A stretch of DNA of 64,000 nt, from NCBI RefSeq assembly GCF_003268885.1, contig NZ_QLSX01000013.1, positions 1,522-65,521 of the forward strand, written 5' to 3'. Under the pieces are notes generated by a model. It worked only from the letters and a program-made list of their open reading frames with translations. It did not search any database and had not been told where the DNA came from. Origin of the DNA: Onishia taeanensis. GTDB lineage: Bacteria; Pseudomonadota; Gammaproteobacteria; Pseudomonadales; Halomonadaceae. The translations under genes and the position numbers were made by a program. This document shows, piece after piece, positions 37,525 to 47,174 of the stretch (the first letter of the stretch is position 1; each line of letters starts with the position of its first letter).

Positions 37525-40500
37525 ATGAAGTTCAACGAGTCAAAGCTGGAAGCTGCGATTATTGCCCTGCTGGGTGAGCAGGGGTTCCCGCACCTTACTG
37601 GGGCGAGCATTGAGCGCGCGCCCGATGACGTGCTGATCGAAGCCGATCTGCGCGCCTTCCTGCACGTTCGCTACAGTGATGCCGGCATGACGGCCAACGA
37701 GATCGAGTCGGTTATTGCACGTCTGAAAGGCCTATCGTCAGGCGATCTTTACGAGAGCAACAAGACCTTCTGTCGATGGCTTGCCGATGGTTTTCTGCTC
37801 AAACGCGAAGACCCGGCACAAAAAGATCTTCACATTCAGCTTTTCGACGATACGGGGCTGGAGGCGCTAGGCGCCCGGCCTGAGGCCGAGCCGCTGTTGC
37901 AGGTCGCCGAATCGCCGAATGCTTACAGTGTCGATGCCAATCGCTATGCGCTGGTCAATCAGCTAGCCATAGAAGGCAAAGAGAGCACGCGCATCCCTGA
38001 CGCGATTCTCTATATCAACGGCTTGCCGCTAGTCGTATTCGAGTTCAAAAGTGCCATTGGGGAACACCAAACCTCCATTTATGAGGCGTGGAAGCAACTC
38101 ACTGTTCGCTATCGGCGAGATATTCCCCAGCTTTTCGTCTTCAACGCGCTCTGTGTGATTAGCGACGGCGTGAATTCGCGGGTGGGCAGTCTCTTTGCGG
38201 CCTACGAGTTCTTCTATAGCTGGCGTAAGGTGACTGGCGACGAGTCTGCCGACAAGGATGGCATCGATTCGCTGCATGCGATGATTCAGGGGTTATTCGA
38301 CCGGGATCGGCTGCGGCTGGTGCTGCGAGACTTTATCTTCTTTCCGGATAAATCCCCCCAGCAAGAGAAGATCGTTTGTCGCTACCCGCAGTTCTACGCA
38401 GCCAACAAGCTCTATCACAGCATCATGGCCGCACAGCGTCCTAAGGGTGACGGTAAGGGCGGCACTTACTTCGGCGCTACGGGCTGCGGCAAGAGCTATA
38501 CGATGCAGTTTCTCGCTCGGCGCTTGATGAAGAGCCTGGCGTTTGAAAGCCCTACCATTGTGCTGATTACTGACCGCACCGATCTGGATGATCAGCTCTC
38601 AAGGCAGTTTACCAATGCACGCGGCTATATCGGTGACAACACCATTGTTGAAGTGGAAAGCCGCGCGCACTTGCGTGAGCTGCTGGCCGGTCGGCGCAGT
38701 GGCGGTGTCTTTCTCACCACGATTCACAAGTTCACCGAAGACACGCAACTGCTCACCGAGCGCAGCAACGTGGTCTGCATCTCGGATGAGGCGCATCGTA
38801 GCCAGATCAACCTGGATCAGAAGGTGCAAATCACCGAGCAGGGGGTGCGCAAGGCTTTCGGGTTCGCTTTCTACCTGCATCGTTCGCTACCCAATGCCAC
38901 CTACGTGGGCTTCACTGGTACGCCGATCGACGCCACGCTGGATGTGTTCGGTGAGGTGGTCGACAGTTACACCATGAGCGAGTCGGTCCAAGACGGGATC
39001 ACCGTGCGTATTGTTTACGAGGGTCGTGCCGCCAAGGTAACGCTGGACGATGCTCGTCTGCGTGAGATCGAAAGCTATTACGAAGAGTGTGCCAAGGCGG
39101 GCAGCAACGAGCATCAGATCGAGGAAAGCAAAAAGTCGATGGCCTCGATGAACTCGATTCTGGGCGATCCGGATCGCATTCGGGTGCTGGCCGAGGATTT
39201 CGTTGCTCACTATGAACGCCGTCTGGAAGAAGGTTCCACCGTGTGTGGCAAGGCGATGTTCGTCTCCAGCAGCCGCGAAATCGCTTGGCAGCTCTATAAG
39301 GCCATCAAGGTGCTTCGACCCGAGTGGTTCGAGCTCAAGATCCATGAGGAGGGCTGCGAACCGACCTCGGCGGAGCGCGACAAGCTCAAGCCGATGGCGC
39401 GGGTGAACCTGGTGATGACGCGCGGTAAGGACGATGAAAAAGCACTTTACGATCTGCTGGGCAGCAAGGAGTACCGCAAGACGCTGGATCAGCAGTTCAA
39501 GAAGGACAAATCCAACTTCAAGATCGCGATCGTGGTGGATATGTGGCTCACCGGCTTCGATGTGCCGAGCCTAGACACGCTCTATATCGACAAGCCCGTT
39601 CAGCGCCACAACCTGATTCAGACCATTTCACGAGTCAATCGCAACTACGCGAATAAGAAGAAAGGGCTGGTGGTCGATTACATCGGCATCAAGCGCCAAA
39701 TGAATCAGGCCCTCGCTCAGTTCTCTAAAGCCGACGAAACCAGTTTCGAGGATATTCAAACCTCGCTGATCGCCGTAAAGAACGACCTGGACCTGCTGGC
39801 CAAGCTCATGCACGGCTTCAATGATCACGCCTATTTCAAGGGCGAGCCCTTGGCGCAGCTCGACTGCCTAAACCGTGCCGCCGAGTTCGTGTTGAGTGTG
39901 GGCAAGCGCGAGAAGCGCTTTATGGCGTTGGTAAAGCGCCTCAAGGCTGCCTATGACGTCTGCTGTGGCAGCGAACAACTCAGCCAAACCGAACGGGACC
40001 GGATTCACTTTTATCTTGCGGTACGGTCGATCATCTACAAACTGACTAAAGGTGATGCGCCGGATACGGCACAAATGAACGCCAAAGTGCGCGAGATGAT
40101 CAGCGAAGCGCTGCGTGCCGATGGCGTCGAAGCGGTGTTTGCGATGGGCGAGGAGAGTGCCGATACCATCGATATTTTCGATGAGGATTACCTGGCGCGC
40201 CTGGAAAAGATCAAGTTGCCCAATACAAAGATTGAGCTATTGAAACAGCTATTGGCGAAAGCGCTCAATGAGCTCAAGAAGACCAACCAGCACAAGGCCA
40301 TCGAGTTCTCGAAGAAGTTTCGCTCTCTGGTTGATCTATACAACGAACGCAAGGAAGAAGACGCCTTTACCAGTGAGGTACATCATGAAGCGGTCGATAG
40401 CTTCCTGGAGCTCATGGAGCAGCTAAAGCAAGAGATGGGGTCGTTTGAAGAGCTGGGCATCACCGTCGAGGAAAAGGCGTTCTACGATATCCTCAAGGCC

Positions 40501-40746
40501 GTGGCCGTGAAGTACCAATTCCCTTACGAGGAAGAGCGGCTCATAAAGCTGGCCTCGGCCGTCAAGGCGGTGGTAGATGACAAGGCGAAGTATCCCGACT
40601 GGAATAATCGCCAGGATATCAAGGCGGCGCTACGTGTCGAGTTGATTATGTTGCTCTCGAAAAACGGCTACCCGCCGGTAACGCATGCGGAGGTCTATCA
40701 GTGTGTATTCGAGCAAGCAGAGAACTTCAAACATCATCGCCTCTAG
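37525..40746 (+). CDS. hsdR: Type I restriction enzyme subunit HsdR
   Basis: A 1073-residue motor and nuclease subunit. The N-terminal PD-(D/E)XK nuclease has Asp159 (RIPDAIL) and Glu173/Lys175 (VFEFKSA). The SF2 translocase follows with Walker A GATGCGKSYTM (about residues 317-327), the DEAH box (SDEAHRSQ, near 422), GFTGTPID, the motif V/VI region WLTGFDVPSLDTLYID and QTISRVNRNY. A helical C-terminal region binds the methylase core. It cuts unmodified DNA far from the recognition site after ATP-driven translocation. It is separated from the accessory gene by 96 bp. Confidence 0.97.
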   Translation: MKFNESKLEAAIIALLGEQGFPHLTGASIERAPDDVLIEADLRAFLHVRYSDAGMTANEIESVIARLKGLSSGDLYESNKTFCRWLADGFLLKREDPAQKDLHIQLFDDTGLEALGARPEAEPLLQVAESPNAYSVDANRYALVNQLAIEGKESTRIPDAILYINGLPLVVFEFKSAIGEHQTSIYEAWKQLTVRYRRDIPQLFVFNALCVISDGVNSRVGSLFAAYEFFYSWRKVTGDESADKDGIDSLHAMIQGLFDRDRLRLVLRDFIFFPDKSPQQEKIVCRYPQFYAANKLYHSIMAAQRPKGDGKGGTYFGATGCGKSYTMQFLARRLMKSLAFESPTIVLITDRTDLDDQLSRQFTNARGYIGDNTIVEVESRAHLRELLAGRRSGGVFLTTIHKFTEDTQLLTERSNVVCISDEAHRSQINLDQKVQITEQGVRKAFGFAFYLHRSLPNATYVGFTGTPIDATLDVFGEVVDSYTMSESVQDGITVRIVYEGRAAKVTLDDARLREIESYYEECAKAGSNEHQIEESKKSMASMNSILGDPDRIRVLAEDFVAHYERRLEEGSTVCGKAMFVSSSREIAWQLYKAIKVLRPEWFELKIHEEGCEPTSAERDKLKPMARVNLVMTRGKDDEKALYDLLGSKEYRKTLDQQFKKDKSNFKIAIVVDMWLTGFDVPSLDTLYIDKPVQRHNLIQTISRVNRNYANKKKGLVVDYIGIKRQMNQALAQFSKADETSFEDIQTSLIAVKNDLDLLAKLMHGFNDHAYFKGEPLAQLDCLNRAAEFVLSVGKREKRFMALVKRLKAAYDVCCGSEQLSQTERDRIHFYLAVRSIIYKLTKGDAPDTAQMNAKVREMISEALRADGVEAVFAMGEESADTIDIFDEDYLARLEKIKLPNTKIELLKQLLAKALNELKKTNQHKAIEFSKKFRSLVDLYNERKEEDAFTSEVHHEAVDSFLELMEQLKQEMGSFEELGITVEEKAFYDILKAVAVKYQFPYEEERLIKLASAVKAVVDDKAKYPDWNNRQDIKAALRVELIMLLSKNGYPPVTHAEVYQCVFEQAENFKHHRL

Positions 40747-40800
40747 CTGAAAGGCCGATAGCGATAGGTTAACCAGGGCTCAGCGTAAACAGGACTCGAC

Positions 40801-41625
40801 ATGCATGATGATTTTGCGGCCAACCTTCGCCTGCTGTGCAGCTATTACCGCTCCATCGCCGAGGTGTGCCGGCGGCTCGATATCAACCGGCCGCAGTTCA
40901 ACCGCTACCTGAGCGGCCGTTACCGGCCCAGCGACAGCATCATGCGGCGCATTTGCGACTTCTTCGGGGTCGAGGTTCACGAGATCCTGCTGCCCCATGA
41001 CGACTTCATGCCGCTGATCAGGCAGCGCCCCCGGCCCGCCGAGGAGTCGGTTGAAGAGCTCGACGAACCGCACAGCTCGCTGAGCTTGCCCGATGCGCTG
41101 CTCAGCCAGGGCAGCCGCGGCATGTCGCGCTATGTTGGCTGCTACTACGAGCACTATCTCTCCATGTCGCAGCCCGGCAAGGTGCTGCGCACCCTGGTCT
41201 GCCTGGAATCCCACGAGGGCAGTACCCTCTATCAGCGCACCGAGCGAATGACCTCTGCAACCGACCAGCGGCCCTACCACAACCGCTATCGCGGCGCCGC
41301 GTTGTTCCTGACCGACCGCATCTTCATGGTCGATTACGAATCGCTCAACGGCCACGAAGTCACCCAGACCATTCTGTTCCCCAGCTTTCGCAGCCATGTC
41401 TCGCGTCTTACCGGGCTCAAGCTTGGCGTAGCCGATAGCAGCGAGCGCATGCCCTGCTGCGTGCGGGTGGTCTATGAGCGACTGAGCGAACCGGTCAACC
41501 CACGCCGCGCTCTGGCGCGCTGCGGTCTCTTTGAGCTCGACGACCCCGAGCTGGACCCTTCCCTGGTCGAGGCCATTCGCAACGATGTCGGTGATGATGA
41601 ATGGCACTTCCGCGCCCGGTTCTAA
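40801..41625 (+). CDS. XRE family regulator with an uncharacterised C-terminal domain
   Basis: A 274-residue protein. Residues 8-65 form an XRE/Cro-type helix-turn-helix (SIAEVCRRLDINRPQFNRYL and RPSDSIMRRICDFFGV). A linker of about 30 residues leads to a 170-residue domain with YVGCYYEHYLS, ALFLTDRIFMVDYES and TILFPSF that I do not recognise; it may sense a ligand. CAGGA precedes the ATG. GC content returns to the level of the core genome here, so it probably belongs to the host chromosome, although it directly follows hsdR and might regulate it. Confidence 0.85.
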   Translation: MHDDFAANLRLLCSYYRSIAEVCRRLDINRPQFNRYLSGRYRPSDSIMRRICDFFGVEVHEILLPHDDFMPLIRQRPRPAEESVEELDEPHSSLSLPDALLSQGSRGMSRYVGCYYEHYLSMSQPGKVLRTLVCLESHEGSTLYQRTERMTSATDQRPYHNRYRGAALFLTDRIFMVDYESLNGHEVTQTILFPSFRSHVSRLTGLKLGVADSSERMPCCVRVVYERLSEPVNPRRALARCGLFELDDPELDPSLVEAIRNDVGDDEWHFRARF

Positions 41626-41724
41626 ACGAGGCCCCAGGTGGTATGGACTAGGCTGAAGGCACGACGCTACTTCTGCCGCTACGACGGCATGAATGGCCAC
41701 CCGCTCTTCACCCGTGAGGTCCCG

Positions 41725-42321
41725 ATGATTCGACGCCCGACGCTATCGCTGCACGCCTTTTCGATGCTGGCGCTGCTCTTACTGGCCGCCATCGGCTTGG
41801 TCGCGCCTCGTGACGCCGAGGCGCAAGAGGACAACGCCGCTTGGGCCGCGCTTGCCAGTGGCGGTCACGTTGCCCTGATGCGCCACGCTTTGGCGCCCGG
41901 CACCGGCGACCCAGCGGGCTTTGCACTGGATGACTGCGCCACCCAGCGCAACCTTTCCGCGGAGGGCCGTGCCCAGGCCCGCGCCATCGGCGAGCGGTTT
42001 CGTGAACGGGGTATCGCGGTGACTGAGGTGCGCGCGAGCCGCTGGTGCCGCTGCCTCGACACCGCCGAGCTGTTGGGGCTTGGCGAAGTGATACCTACCC
42101 CGGCACTTGACTCCTTCTTTCGCGATCGCGGTGCCGCCGAGCGGCAGACCCGCGAACTAGGCGAGCTTATCGACGCCTGGAACGGCGAGGGAGCGTTGGT
42201 ACTGGTCACCCATCAGGTCAATATCACCGCACTCACCGGCGTTTATCCGCGCTCCGGCGAGATTCTGGTGCTGGCGCCTGAGGGTGGCGCACTCGAACTG
42301 GTGGGGCGGCTCAAGAACTGA
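41725..42321 (+). CDS. Exported histidine phosphatase family protein
   Basis: The 198-residue protein starts at 41725 (GAGG upstream) with a signal peptide (LALLLLAAIGLVAP...AEA). The phosphoglycerate-mutase-like core is present: VALMRHALAPG (the usual RHG reads RHA), LSAEGRAQARAIGERF, and VTHQVNITALTG with the second His. Likely a periplasmic phosphatase of unknown substrate. The gene downstream converges on it. Confidence 0.85.
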   Translation: MIRRPTLSLHAFSMLALLLLAAIGLVAPRDAEAQEDNAAWAALASGGHVALMRHALAPGTGDPAGFALDDCATQRNLSAEGRAQARAIGERFRERGIAVTEVRASRWCRCLDTAELLGLGEVIPTPALDSFFRDRGAAERQTRELGELIDAWNGEGALVLVTHQVNITALTGVYPRSGEILVLAPEGGALELVGRLKN

Positions 42322-42334
42322 GACGCTAAAGGCA

Positions 42335-42643
42335 TTATTCGGGCAGGTTATGGCAGTTGTCGCGATACTGCGGGGCATCGGTGCCCAGCGCCAGGCTTTC
42401 GGTGGCGGTGTTGTAGTAGAAGCGGCCAGTTTCGTCGCCTGACAGCGCATAGTCGCCGCAAACGCCATAGCCCTTGTTGACCCGCGCCAGGTGGGAAATC
42501 TCGGTCGGCGCCTGGCTGTCGAGACGTTCGCTGATCAGCTCGGCGATATGGGCATCGCGCTTTGCCTCGGAATAGGCCTGGCCACCGAAGATCATACCGG
42601 CAACGGCGAGGATGGCGACGACGGGAATCCAGAGGTTATGCAT
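42335..42643 (-). CDS. Small membrane-anchored or exported protein
   Basis: A 102-residue protein with one N-terminal hydrophobic segment (LWIPVVAILAVAGMIFGG) and no clear cleavage site. The outer part has two cysteines (GVCGDYALSG and DNCHNLPE) that could pair, and aromatic GRFYYNTATESLALG. GAGGA lies before the ATG. I do not recognise a family. It sits tail-to-tail with the histidine phosphatase gene (13 bp). Confidence 0.7.
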   Translation of the reverse strand: MHNLWIPVVAILAVAGMIFGGQAYSEAKRDAHIAELISERLDSQAPTEISHLARVNKGYGVCGDYALSGDETGRFYYNTATESLALGTDAPQYRDNCHNLPE

Positions 42644-42674
42644 GGCGGGTCCTCAAAGGAGAGCCTCAAAGGGT

Positions 42675-42699
42675 GCCCACCGGCGCAAGGCCGGTGGGC
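42675..42699 (-). terminator. Terminator of the epd-pgk-fba cluster
   Basis: A 10-bp stem GCCCACCGGC/GCCGGTGGGC (42675-42684 with 42690-42699) with loop GCAAG lies 9 bp past the fba stop codon on the minus strand. The T-run is short (CCCTTTG). Confidence 0.75.
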
Positions 42700-42707
42700 G
42701 ATAGGGC

Positions 42708-43772
42708 TTACTTGACCTTGGGGTCCAGTTCGCCGCGCTCGTAGCGCTTGAACATTTCTTCCAGGTTGACCGGCTTGATCTTCGAGGCGTTACCGGCGGT
42801 GCCGAAGGCTTCGTAGCGGGCGATGCAGACATCGCGCATGGCGCTGACGGTTTCCTTCATGAACTTGCGCGGATCGAACTCGGCCGGGTTGTTGGCCAGG
42901 AAGCGACGTACGGCGCCGGTGGAGGCCAGACGCAGGTCGGTGTCGATGTTGACCTTGCGCACGCCGTGCTTGATGCCTTCGACGATCTCGGAGACCGGCA
43001 CGCCGTAGGTCTCGGGGATGGCGCCGCCGTACTCGTTGATGATTTCGAGCCATTCCTGCGGCACTGAGGAGGAGCCGTGCATCACCAGGTGGGTGTTGGG
43101 GATGCGGGCGTGGATTTCCTTGATGCGCTGGATCGAGAGGGTGTCGCCGGTGGGCGGCCGCGTGAACTTGTAGGCGCCGTGGCTGGTGCCGATGGCGATG
43201 GCCAGGGCATCGACGTGGGTCGCCTTGACGAAGTCGGCGGCCTCTTCCGGGTCGGTGAGCAGCTGGTCGTGATCGAGCTTGCCTTCCGCGCCGATGCCGT
43301 CTTCCTCGCCGGCCATGCCGGTCTCGAGGCTGCCCAGGCAGCCCAGCTCGCCTTCGACGGAGACGCCGCAGGCATGCGCCATCTCGACGGTGCGACGGGT
43401 CACGTCGACGTTGTATTCATAGCTGGCCGGGGTCTTGCCGTCTTCGCCGAGAGAGCCGTCCATCATCACCGAGGAGAACCCTAGCTGGATGGAGCGCTGG
43501 CAGACCGACGGGCTGGTGCCGTGGTCCTGGTGCATGGCGATGGGGATATGCGGGAATTCCTCGATGGCGGCGAGGATCAGGTGGCGCAGGAAGGGGGCGC
43601 CGGCGTACTTGCGGGCCCCGGCGGAGGCCTGAACGATGACCGGGGAGTCGGTCTTGTCAGCCGCTTCGAGGATGGCGCGCATCTGCTCGAGGTTGTTGAC
43701 GTTGAAGGCCGGTACGCCGTAGCCGTGCTCGGCGGCGTGATCCAGCATTTGGCGCATGCTGATAAGTGCCAT
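42708..43772 (-). CDS. fba: Fructose-bisphosphate aldolase, class II
   Basis: A 354-residue zinc-dependent aldolase. MHQDHGTSP carries zinc-binding His and the catalytic Asp region; [26 protein letters not shown] and the phosphate-binding [10 protein letters not shown] are typical of the class IIB enzymes of proteobacteria. It interconverts fructose-1,6-bisphosphate with two triose phosphates. AGGTGAG precedes the ATG. It is the last gene of the epd-pgk-fba set; a hairpin and a 12-bp repeat array lie between pgk and it. A class I aldolase gene lies 4 kb away. Confidence 0.97.
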   Translation of the reverse strand: MALISMRQMLDHAAEHGYGVPAFNVNNLEQMRAILEAADKTDSPVIVQASAGARKYAGAPFLRHLILAAIEEFPHIPIAMHQDHGTSPSVCQRSIQLGFSSVMMDGSLGEDGKTPASYEYNVDVTRRTVEMAHACGVSVEGELGCLGSLETGMAGEEDGIGAEGKLDHDQLLTDPEEAADFVKATHVDALAIAIGTSHGAYKFTRPPTGDTLSIQRIKEIHARIPNTHLVMHGSSSVPQEWLEIINEYGGAIPETYGVPVSEIVEGIKHGVRKVNIDTDLRLASTGAVRRFLANNPAEFDPRKFMKETVSAMRDVCIARYEAFGTAGNASKIKPVNLEEMFKRYERGELDPKVK

Positions 43773-43795
43773 GAACTCACCTGTTGTACATAAGG

Positions 43796-43818
43796 ACGGC
43801 GTGGCTGGGCCACGCCGT
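43796..43818 (-). other. Intercistronic hairpin pgk-fba
   Basis: A perfect 10-bp stem ACGGCGTGGC/GCCACGCCGT (43796-43805 with 43809-43818) with a 3-nt loop lies upstream of fba without a T-run. It probably shapes mRNA stability or attenuates read-through from pgk. Confidence 0.6.
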
Positions 43819-43848
43819 GAAGATCAAGGGATGTGGGGTACTGGTTAG

Positions 43849-43920
43849 TGTCTCAGTGACTATCTCACTGACTATCTCACTGACTATCTCACTGACTATC
43901 TCACTGACTATCTCAGTTGA
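43849..43920. repeat. 12-bp tandem repeat, 6 units (4 identical)
   Basis: TATCTCACTGAC occurs four times without change (43861-43908), flanked by two variant units. The array ends 9 bp before the pgk stop codon (43930). The identity of the central units implies recent expansion. Confidence 0.95.
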
Positions 43921-43929
43921 CTGCCTGGG

Positions 43930-45102
43930 TTATTTTGCGGCCTCGAAGGCATCGCGAAGCGCCGTGACGGCCGGCAGGGTCTTGCCTTCCACGTACTCGA
44001 GGAAGGCGCCGCCGCCGGTGGAGATGTAGGACACCTTGTCGGCGATGTCGTACTTGTCGATGGCTGCCAGGGTGTCGCCGCCGCCGGCGATGGAGAAGCC
44101 GTTGCTCTCGGCGATGGCCTTCGACAGAGCTTCGGTGCCGTGGCCGAACTGGTCGATCTCGAACACGCCGACCGGGCCGTTCCACAGAATGGTGCCGGCG
44201 TCCTTGAGCAGGCCACCCAGGCGGGAGGCGGTGTCGGGGCCGATATCGAGGATCATCTCGTCGTCCGCCACCTGGTCGACCGGCTTGGTCACCGCGGAGG
44301 CGTTCTCCGAGAACTCGGTGGCGACCACCACGTCGGTGGGCAGCGGGATCTCGACCTTGGCCATCAGCGCCTTGGCCTGGTCGACCAGGTCGGCTTCATG
44401 CAGAGACTTGCCGACGTTGTAGCCCGCCGCGGCGATGAAGGTGTTGGCGATGCCGCCGCCGACGATCAGCTGGTCGCACTTCTCGGAAAGCGCGGTCAGC
44501 ACGTCGAGCTTGGTGGACACCTTGGAGCCGCCAACGATGGCCACCATCGGGCGTGCCGGCTTGGCCAGCGCCTTTTCCAGGGCTTCGAGCTCGGCGGCCA
44601 GCAGCGGTCCGGCGCAGGCGGTTGGCGCGAAACGTGCCACACCGTGGGTCGAGGCCTGGGCGCGGTGGGCGGTGCCGAAGGCATCCATCACGAAGATGTC
44701 GCAGAGCTCGGCATACTGCTTGGACAGCGTCTCTTCGTCTTTCTTCTCGCCTTCGTTGAAGCGCACGTTCTCGAGCAGCACGACTTCGCCATCAGACACG
44801 TCGACGTTGGCGCCAAGGTAGTCCTTGACCACGCGCACCGGGCGCTCGAGCAGCTCGCCGAGACGTTCGGCGACCGGCGCCAGAGAGAATTCCTCGGCCG
44901 GCTCGCCTTCGGTGGGACGCCCCAGGTGGCTCATCAGCAACACCTTGGCGCCCGAGTCGCGGGCCGCCAGGATGGTCGGCAGACAGGCGCGCAGCCGTGC
45001 ATCGCTGGTAACGCGGCCGTTCTTGATCGGCACGTTGAGATCTTCGCGGATCAGCACGCGCTGACCGGCGAGGTCCAGGTCGGTCATCTTGCGAACATTC
45101 AT
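43930..45102 (-). CDS. pgk: Phosphoglycerate kinase
   Basis: A 390-residue glycolytic enzyme. [46 protein letters not shown] and the C-terminal [15 protein letters not shown] are all in place. It transfers phosphate from 1,3-bisphosphoglycerate to ADP. GAGGA precedes the ATG. It lies between epd and fba on the same strand, the usual proteobacterial order. Confidence 0.98.
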   Translation of the reverse strand: MNVRKMTDLDLAGQRVLIREDLNVPIKNGRVTSDARLRACLPTILAARDSGAKVLLMSHLGRPTEGEPAEEFSLAPVAERLGELLERPVRVVKDYLGANVDVSDGEVVLLENVRFNEGEKKDEETLSKQYAELCDIFVMDAFGTAHRAQASTHGVARFAPTACAGPLLAAELEALEKALAKPARPMVAIVGGSKVSTKLDVLTALSEKCDQLIVGGGIANTFIAAAGYNVGKSLHEADLVDQAKALMAKVEIPLPTDVVVATEFSENASAVTKPVDQVADDEMILDIGPDTASRLGGLLKDAGTILWNGPVGVFEIDQFGHGTEALSKAIAESNGFSIAGGGDTLAAIDKYDIADKVSYISTGGGAFLEYVEGKTLPAVTALRDAFEAAK

Positions 45103-45188
45103 CGGGGCAGTGTCCTCTGGGTTGCAAGCCAGGTGAGAGAGACGGAAACGGCGCTCATACCGGGGCCTTCAGGCATTTCCTTGCCGGG

Positions 45189-46262
45189 TCATCGCTCGTC
45201 GATCGTGGGAACAACGCCTAGCCTTGCCAGCCGTTCGGTGACGTCGAGCATGCGGTTGGCGTAGCCCCATTCGTTGTCGAACCAGCACAGCATCTTGATC
45301 AGCCGGCCGCCGGCGACACGGGTTTGGGTGGCGTCCACGATACCGGAGCGCGGGTCGTGGTTGAAGTCGACCGAGGCCATGGGCTCCTCGGTGTAGCCCA
45401 CCAGGCCCGACAGGCGCTCGTGGCAGGCTTTCTTGAGCAGCGCGTTGACGGCTTCGGCCGTGGTGTCGCGGCGCACGCAGATGGCGAGATCCATGGCCGA
45501 GACGTTGATGGTCGGCACCCGCACGTGCAGGCACTCGAAGCGATCCTTGAGGTGGGGCATCAGGCGGTTGATGCCCCGGGCCAGCCCGGTGTCGACCGGC
45601 ACGATCGACTGCATCGCCGAACGGGTCAGACGCAGGTCGGTCTGGTGGTAGGCGTCGATCACCGGCTGGTCGTTCATCGCCGAGTGAATGGTGGTGGTCA
45701 CGCCGTGCTCGACGCCCAGTGCCTCGTCGAGCATGGTCAGCACCGGCACCAGGCAGTTGGTGGTACAGGAGGCGGCGGAGACGATGCGGCAATCAGGCGT
45801 CAGGTCGGCGTCGTTGATGCCGGTGACGATGGTGGCATCGACGTCGCTCTCGGCGGGCTGGGAAAACAGCAGGCGCTTGGCGCCGGCGTCGAGGTGACGG
45901 CTGGCCGTGGCGCGGTCCTTGAAACTGCCCGAACACTCGATCACCAGATCGATGCCCAGTGCCTGCCAGGGCAGGCGATCCGGGTCTTGCTCGCTGAGCA
46001 CCTGGATCGGCCGATCGTTGATGTAGAGATGGCCATCGCGGCCCTCGACCTGGCCGGGAAAGCGCCCGTGGGTGGTGTCGTAGCGCGTCAGGTAGGTGAT
46101 GGTGTCAAGATCGGAAAGCTCGTTGATCGCCACCACCTCGAGGGTTGGTGAGGCGTCGCCCGGCGAAGCGTCGCCAGGCGCCTTTGCCTGGCGCTCGGTC
46201 AGCGCACGCAGCACGCATTGGCCGATGCGGCCATAGCCGTTGATGGCGATCCGATAGGCCAT
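45189..46262 (-). CDS. epd: Erythrose-4-phosphate dehydrogenase
   Basis: A protein of about 357 residues starting at 46262 (MAYRIAINGYGRIG); a GTG at 46301 would add 13 residues, and neither start has a strong ribosome-binding site. GAPDH-like: the catalytic Cys lies in SAASCTTNCLVPVL, and TTTIHSAMNDQPVIDAYH and RVPTINVSAMDL look like Epd rather than GapA. Epd makes 4-phosphoerythronate for pyridoxal phosphate synthesis; a role in glycolysis cannot be excluded. The loop APGDASPGDASP comes from a 15-bp duplication (46150-46179). Confidence 0.88.
   Translation of the reverse strand: MAYRIAINGYGRIGQCVLRALTERQAKAPGDASPGDASPTLEVVAINELSDLDTITYLTRYDTTHGRFPGQVEGRDGHLYINDRPIQVLSEQDPDRLPWQALGIDLVIECSGSFKDRATASRHLDAGAKRLLFSQPAESDVDATIVTGINDADLTPDCRIVSAASCTTNCLVPVLTMLDEALGVEHGVTTTIHSAMNDQPVIDAYHQTDLRLTRSAMQSIVPVDTGLARGINRLMPHLKDRFECLHVRVPTINVSAMDLAICVRRDTTAEAVNALLKKACHERLSGLVGYTEEPMASVDFNHDPRSGIVDATQTRVAGGRLIKMLCWFDNEWGYANRMLDVTERLARLGVVPTIDER
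46150..46179. repeat. 15-bp direct duplication inside epd
   Basis: GAGGCGTCGCCCGGC and GAAGCGTCGCCAGGC are adjacent and in frame, adding a repeated PGDAS loop to the N-terminal domain of Epd. Confidence 0.75.
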
Positions 46263-46451
46263 GGGACGAGGCTCAGCTTCCACGATGTCGGTTCCACTCA
46301 CACAAAAGACACACGAAAATCACACGAAGACGAAAGACCGCGCCCGGTGGGCACTCGGTGACGACAGGGCGACGATTCTAGCGCAAAAGCGCCAGCCTTG
46401 CAGGCCGTGCGTGGCGCGTGACGGCCCGGCTAGAGCCTGACGATATCCGGG

Positions 46452-47174
46452 CTAGAGCCCCAGCAGCCGCCAGGCCAGCGGCAGGCACAGGGCTGTGAAG
46501 ATGCCGGTCAGGCTCATGCCCAGCGAGGCGAAGGCGCCGGCGGTAGGGCTCATTTCGAAGGCGCGTACGGTGCCGATGGCGTGGCCGTTGATGCCCAGCG
46601 CGAAGCCGAGGATACGATGGTCGCGAATGCCCAGCGGCGCGGCCAGCAGGCTGACCGCGAGGGTCGCCATCACGCCGGTGATCAGCAGTCCGCCCATCAG
46701 CAGCGGCACCGAGCCGCCCAGCTCGTCGATGATGCCCAGTGCAATCGGCGCCGTCACCGACTTTGGCGCCAGCGAGGCGAGCACTTCGGGGCTTGCTCCT
46801 AGCGCCCAGGCCAGCGCCAGGGAGTAGCAGGAGGCCAGCGCCGCCGCTGGTGGCAGGGAGAGCGCCAGCGGTTTCCAAAGCGCCCGGATGTGATGCAGCT
46901 GCTGGTAGAGCGGCACGCCGAGCGCCACCGTCGCGGGGCCCAGCAGCAGCATCAGCCAGCCGGCACCGCGCTGGTAGTCGATAACGTCGATCGACAGCAT
47001 CCACAGGCTGGCGGCGACCAGCAGGGCGGCCAGCAGGACCGCCGGGCACCAGCTGGGACGCCCGATGCGCTCGACGATCCACAATGAAGCGAGGTAGGCG
47101 GCAAGCGTCAGGGCGATGGCCGACAGCGGGGTGGCCAGCAGCGCCTCTTGCAGCTCGATCAGTGAAGCACTCAT
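46452..47174 (-). CDS. lrgB: LrgB/CidB family membrane protein
   Basis: A 240-residue membrane protein starting at 47174; the longer frame adds a 41-residue hydrophilic head without signal. The LrgB family marks are KSVTAPIALGIIDELGG and GINGHAIGTVRAFE near the C-terminal end. Its ATG overlaps the lrgA stop (ATGA). LrgAB/CidAB pairs act in murein hydrolase control or in export of small organic acids; which applies here is open. Confidence 0.92.
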   Translation of the reverse strand: MSASLIELQEALLATPLSAIALTLAAYLASLWIVERIGRPSWCPAVLLAALLVAASLWMLSIDVIDYQRGAGWLMLLLGPATVALGVPLYQQLHHIRALWKPLALSLPPAAALASCYSLALAWALGASPEVLASLAPKSVTAPIALGIIDELGGSVPLLMGGLLITGVMATLAVSLLAAPLGIRDHRILGFALGINGHAIGTVRAFEMSPTAGAFASLGMSLTGIFTALCLPLAWRLLGL

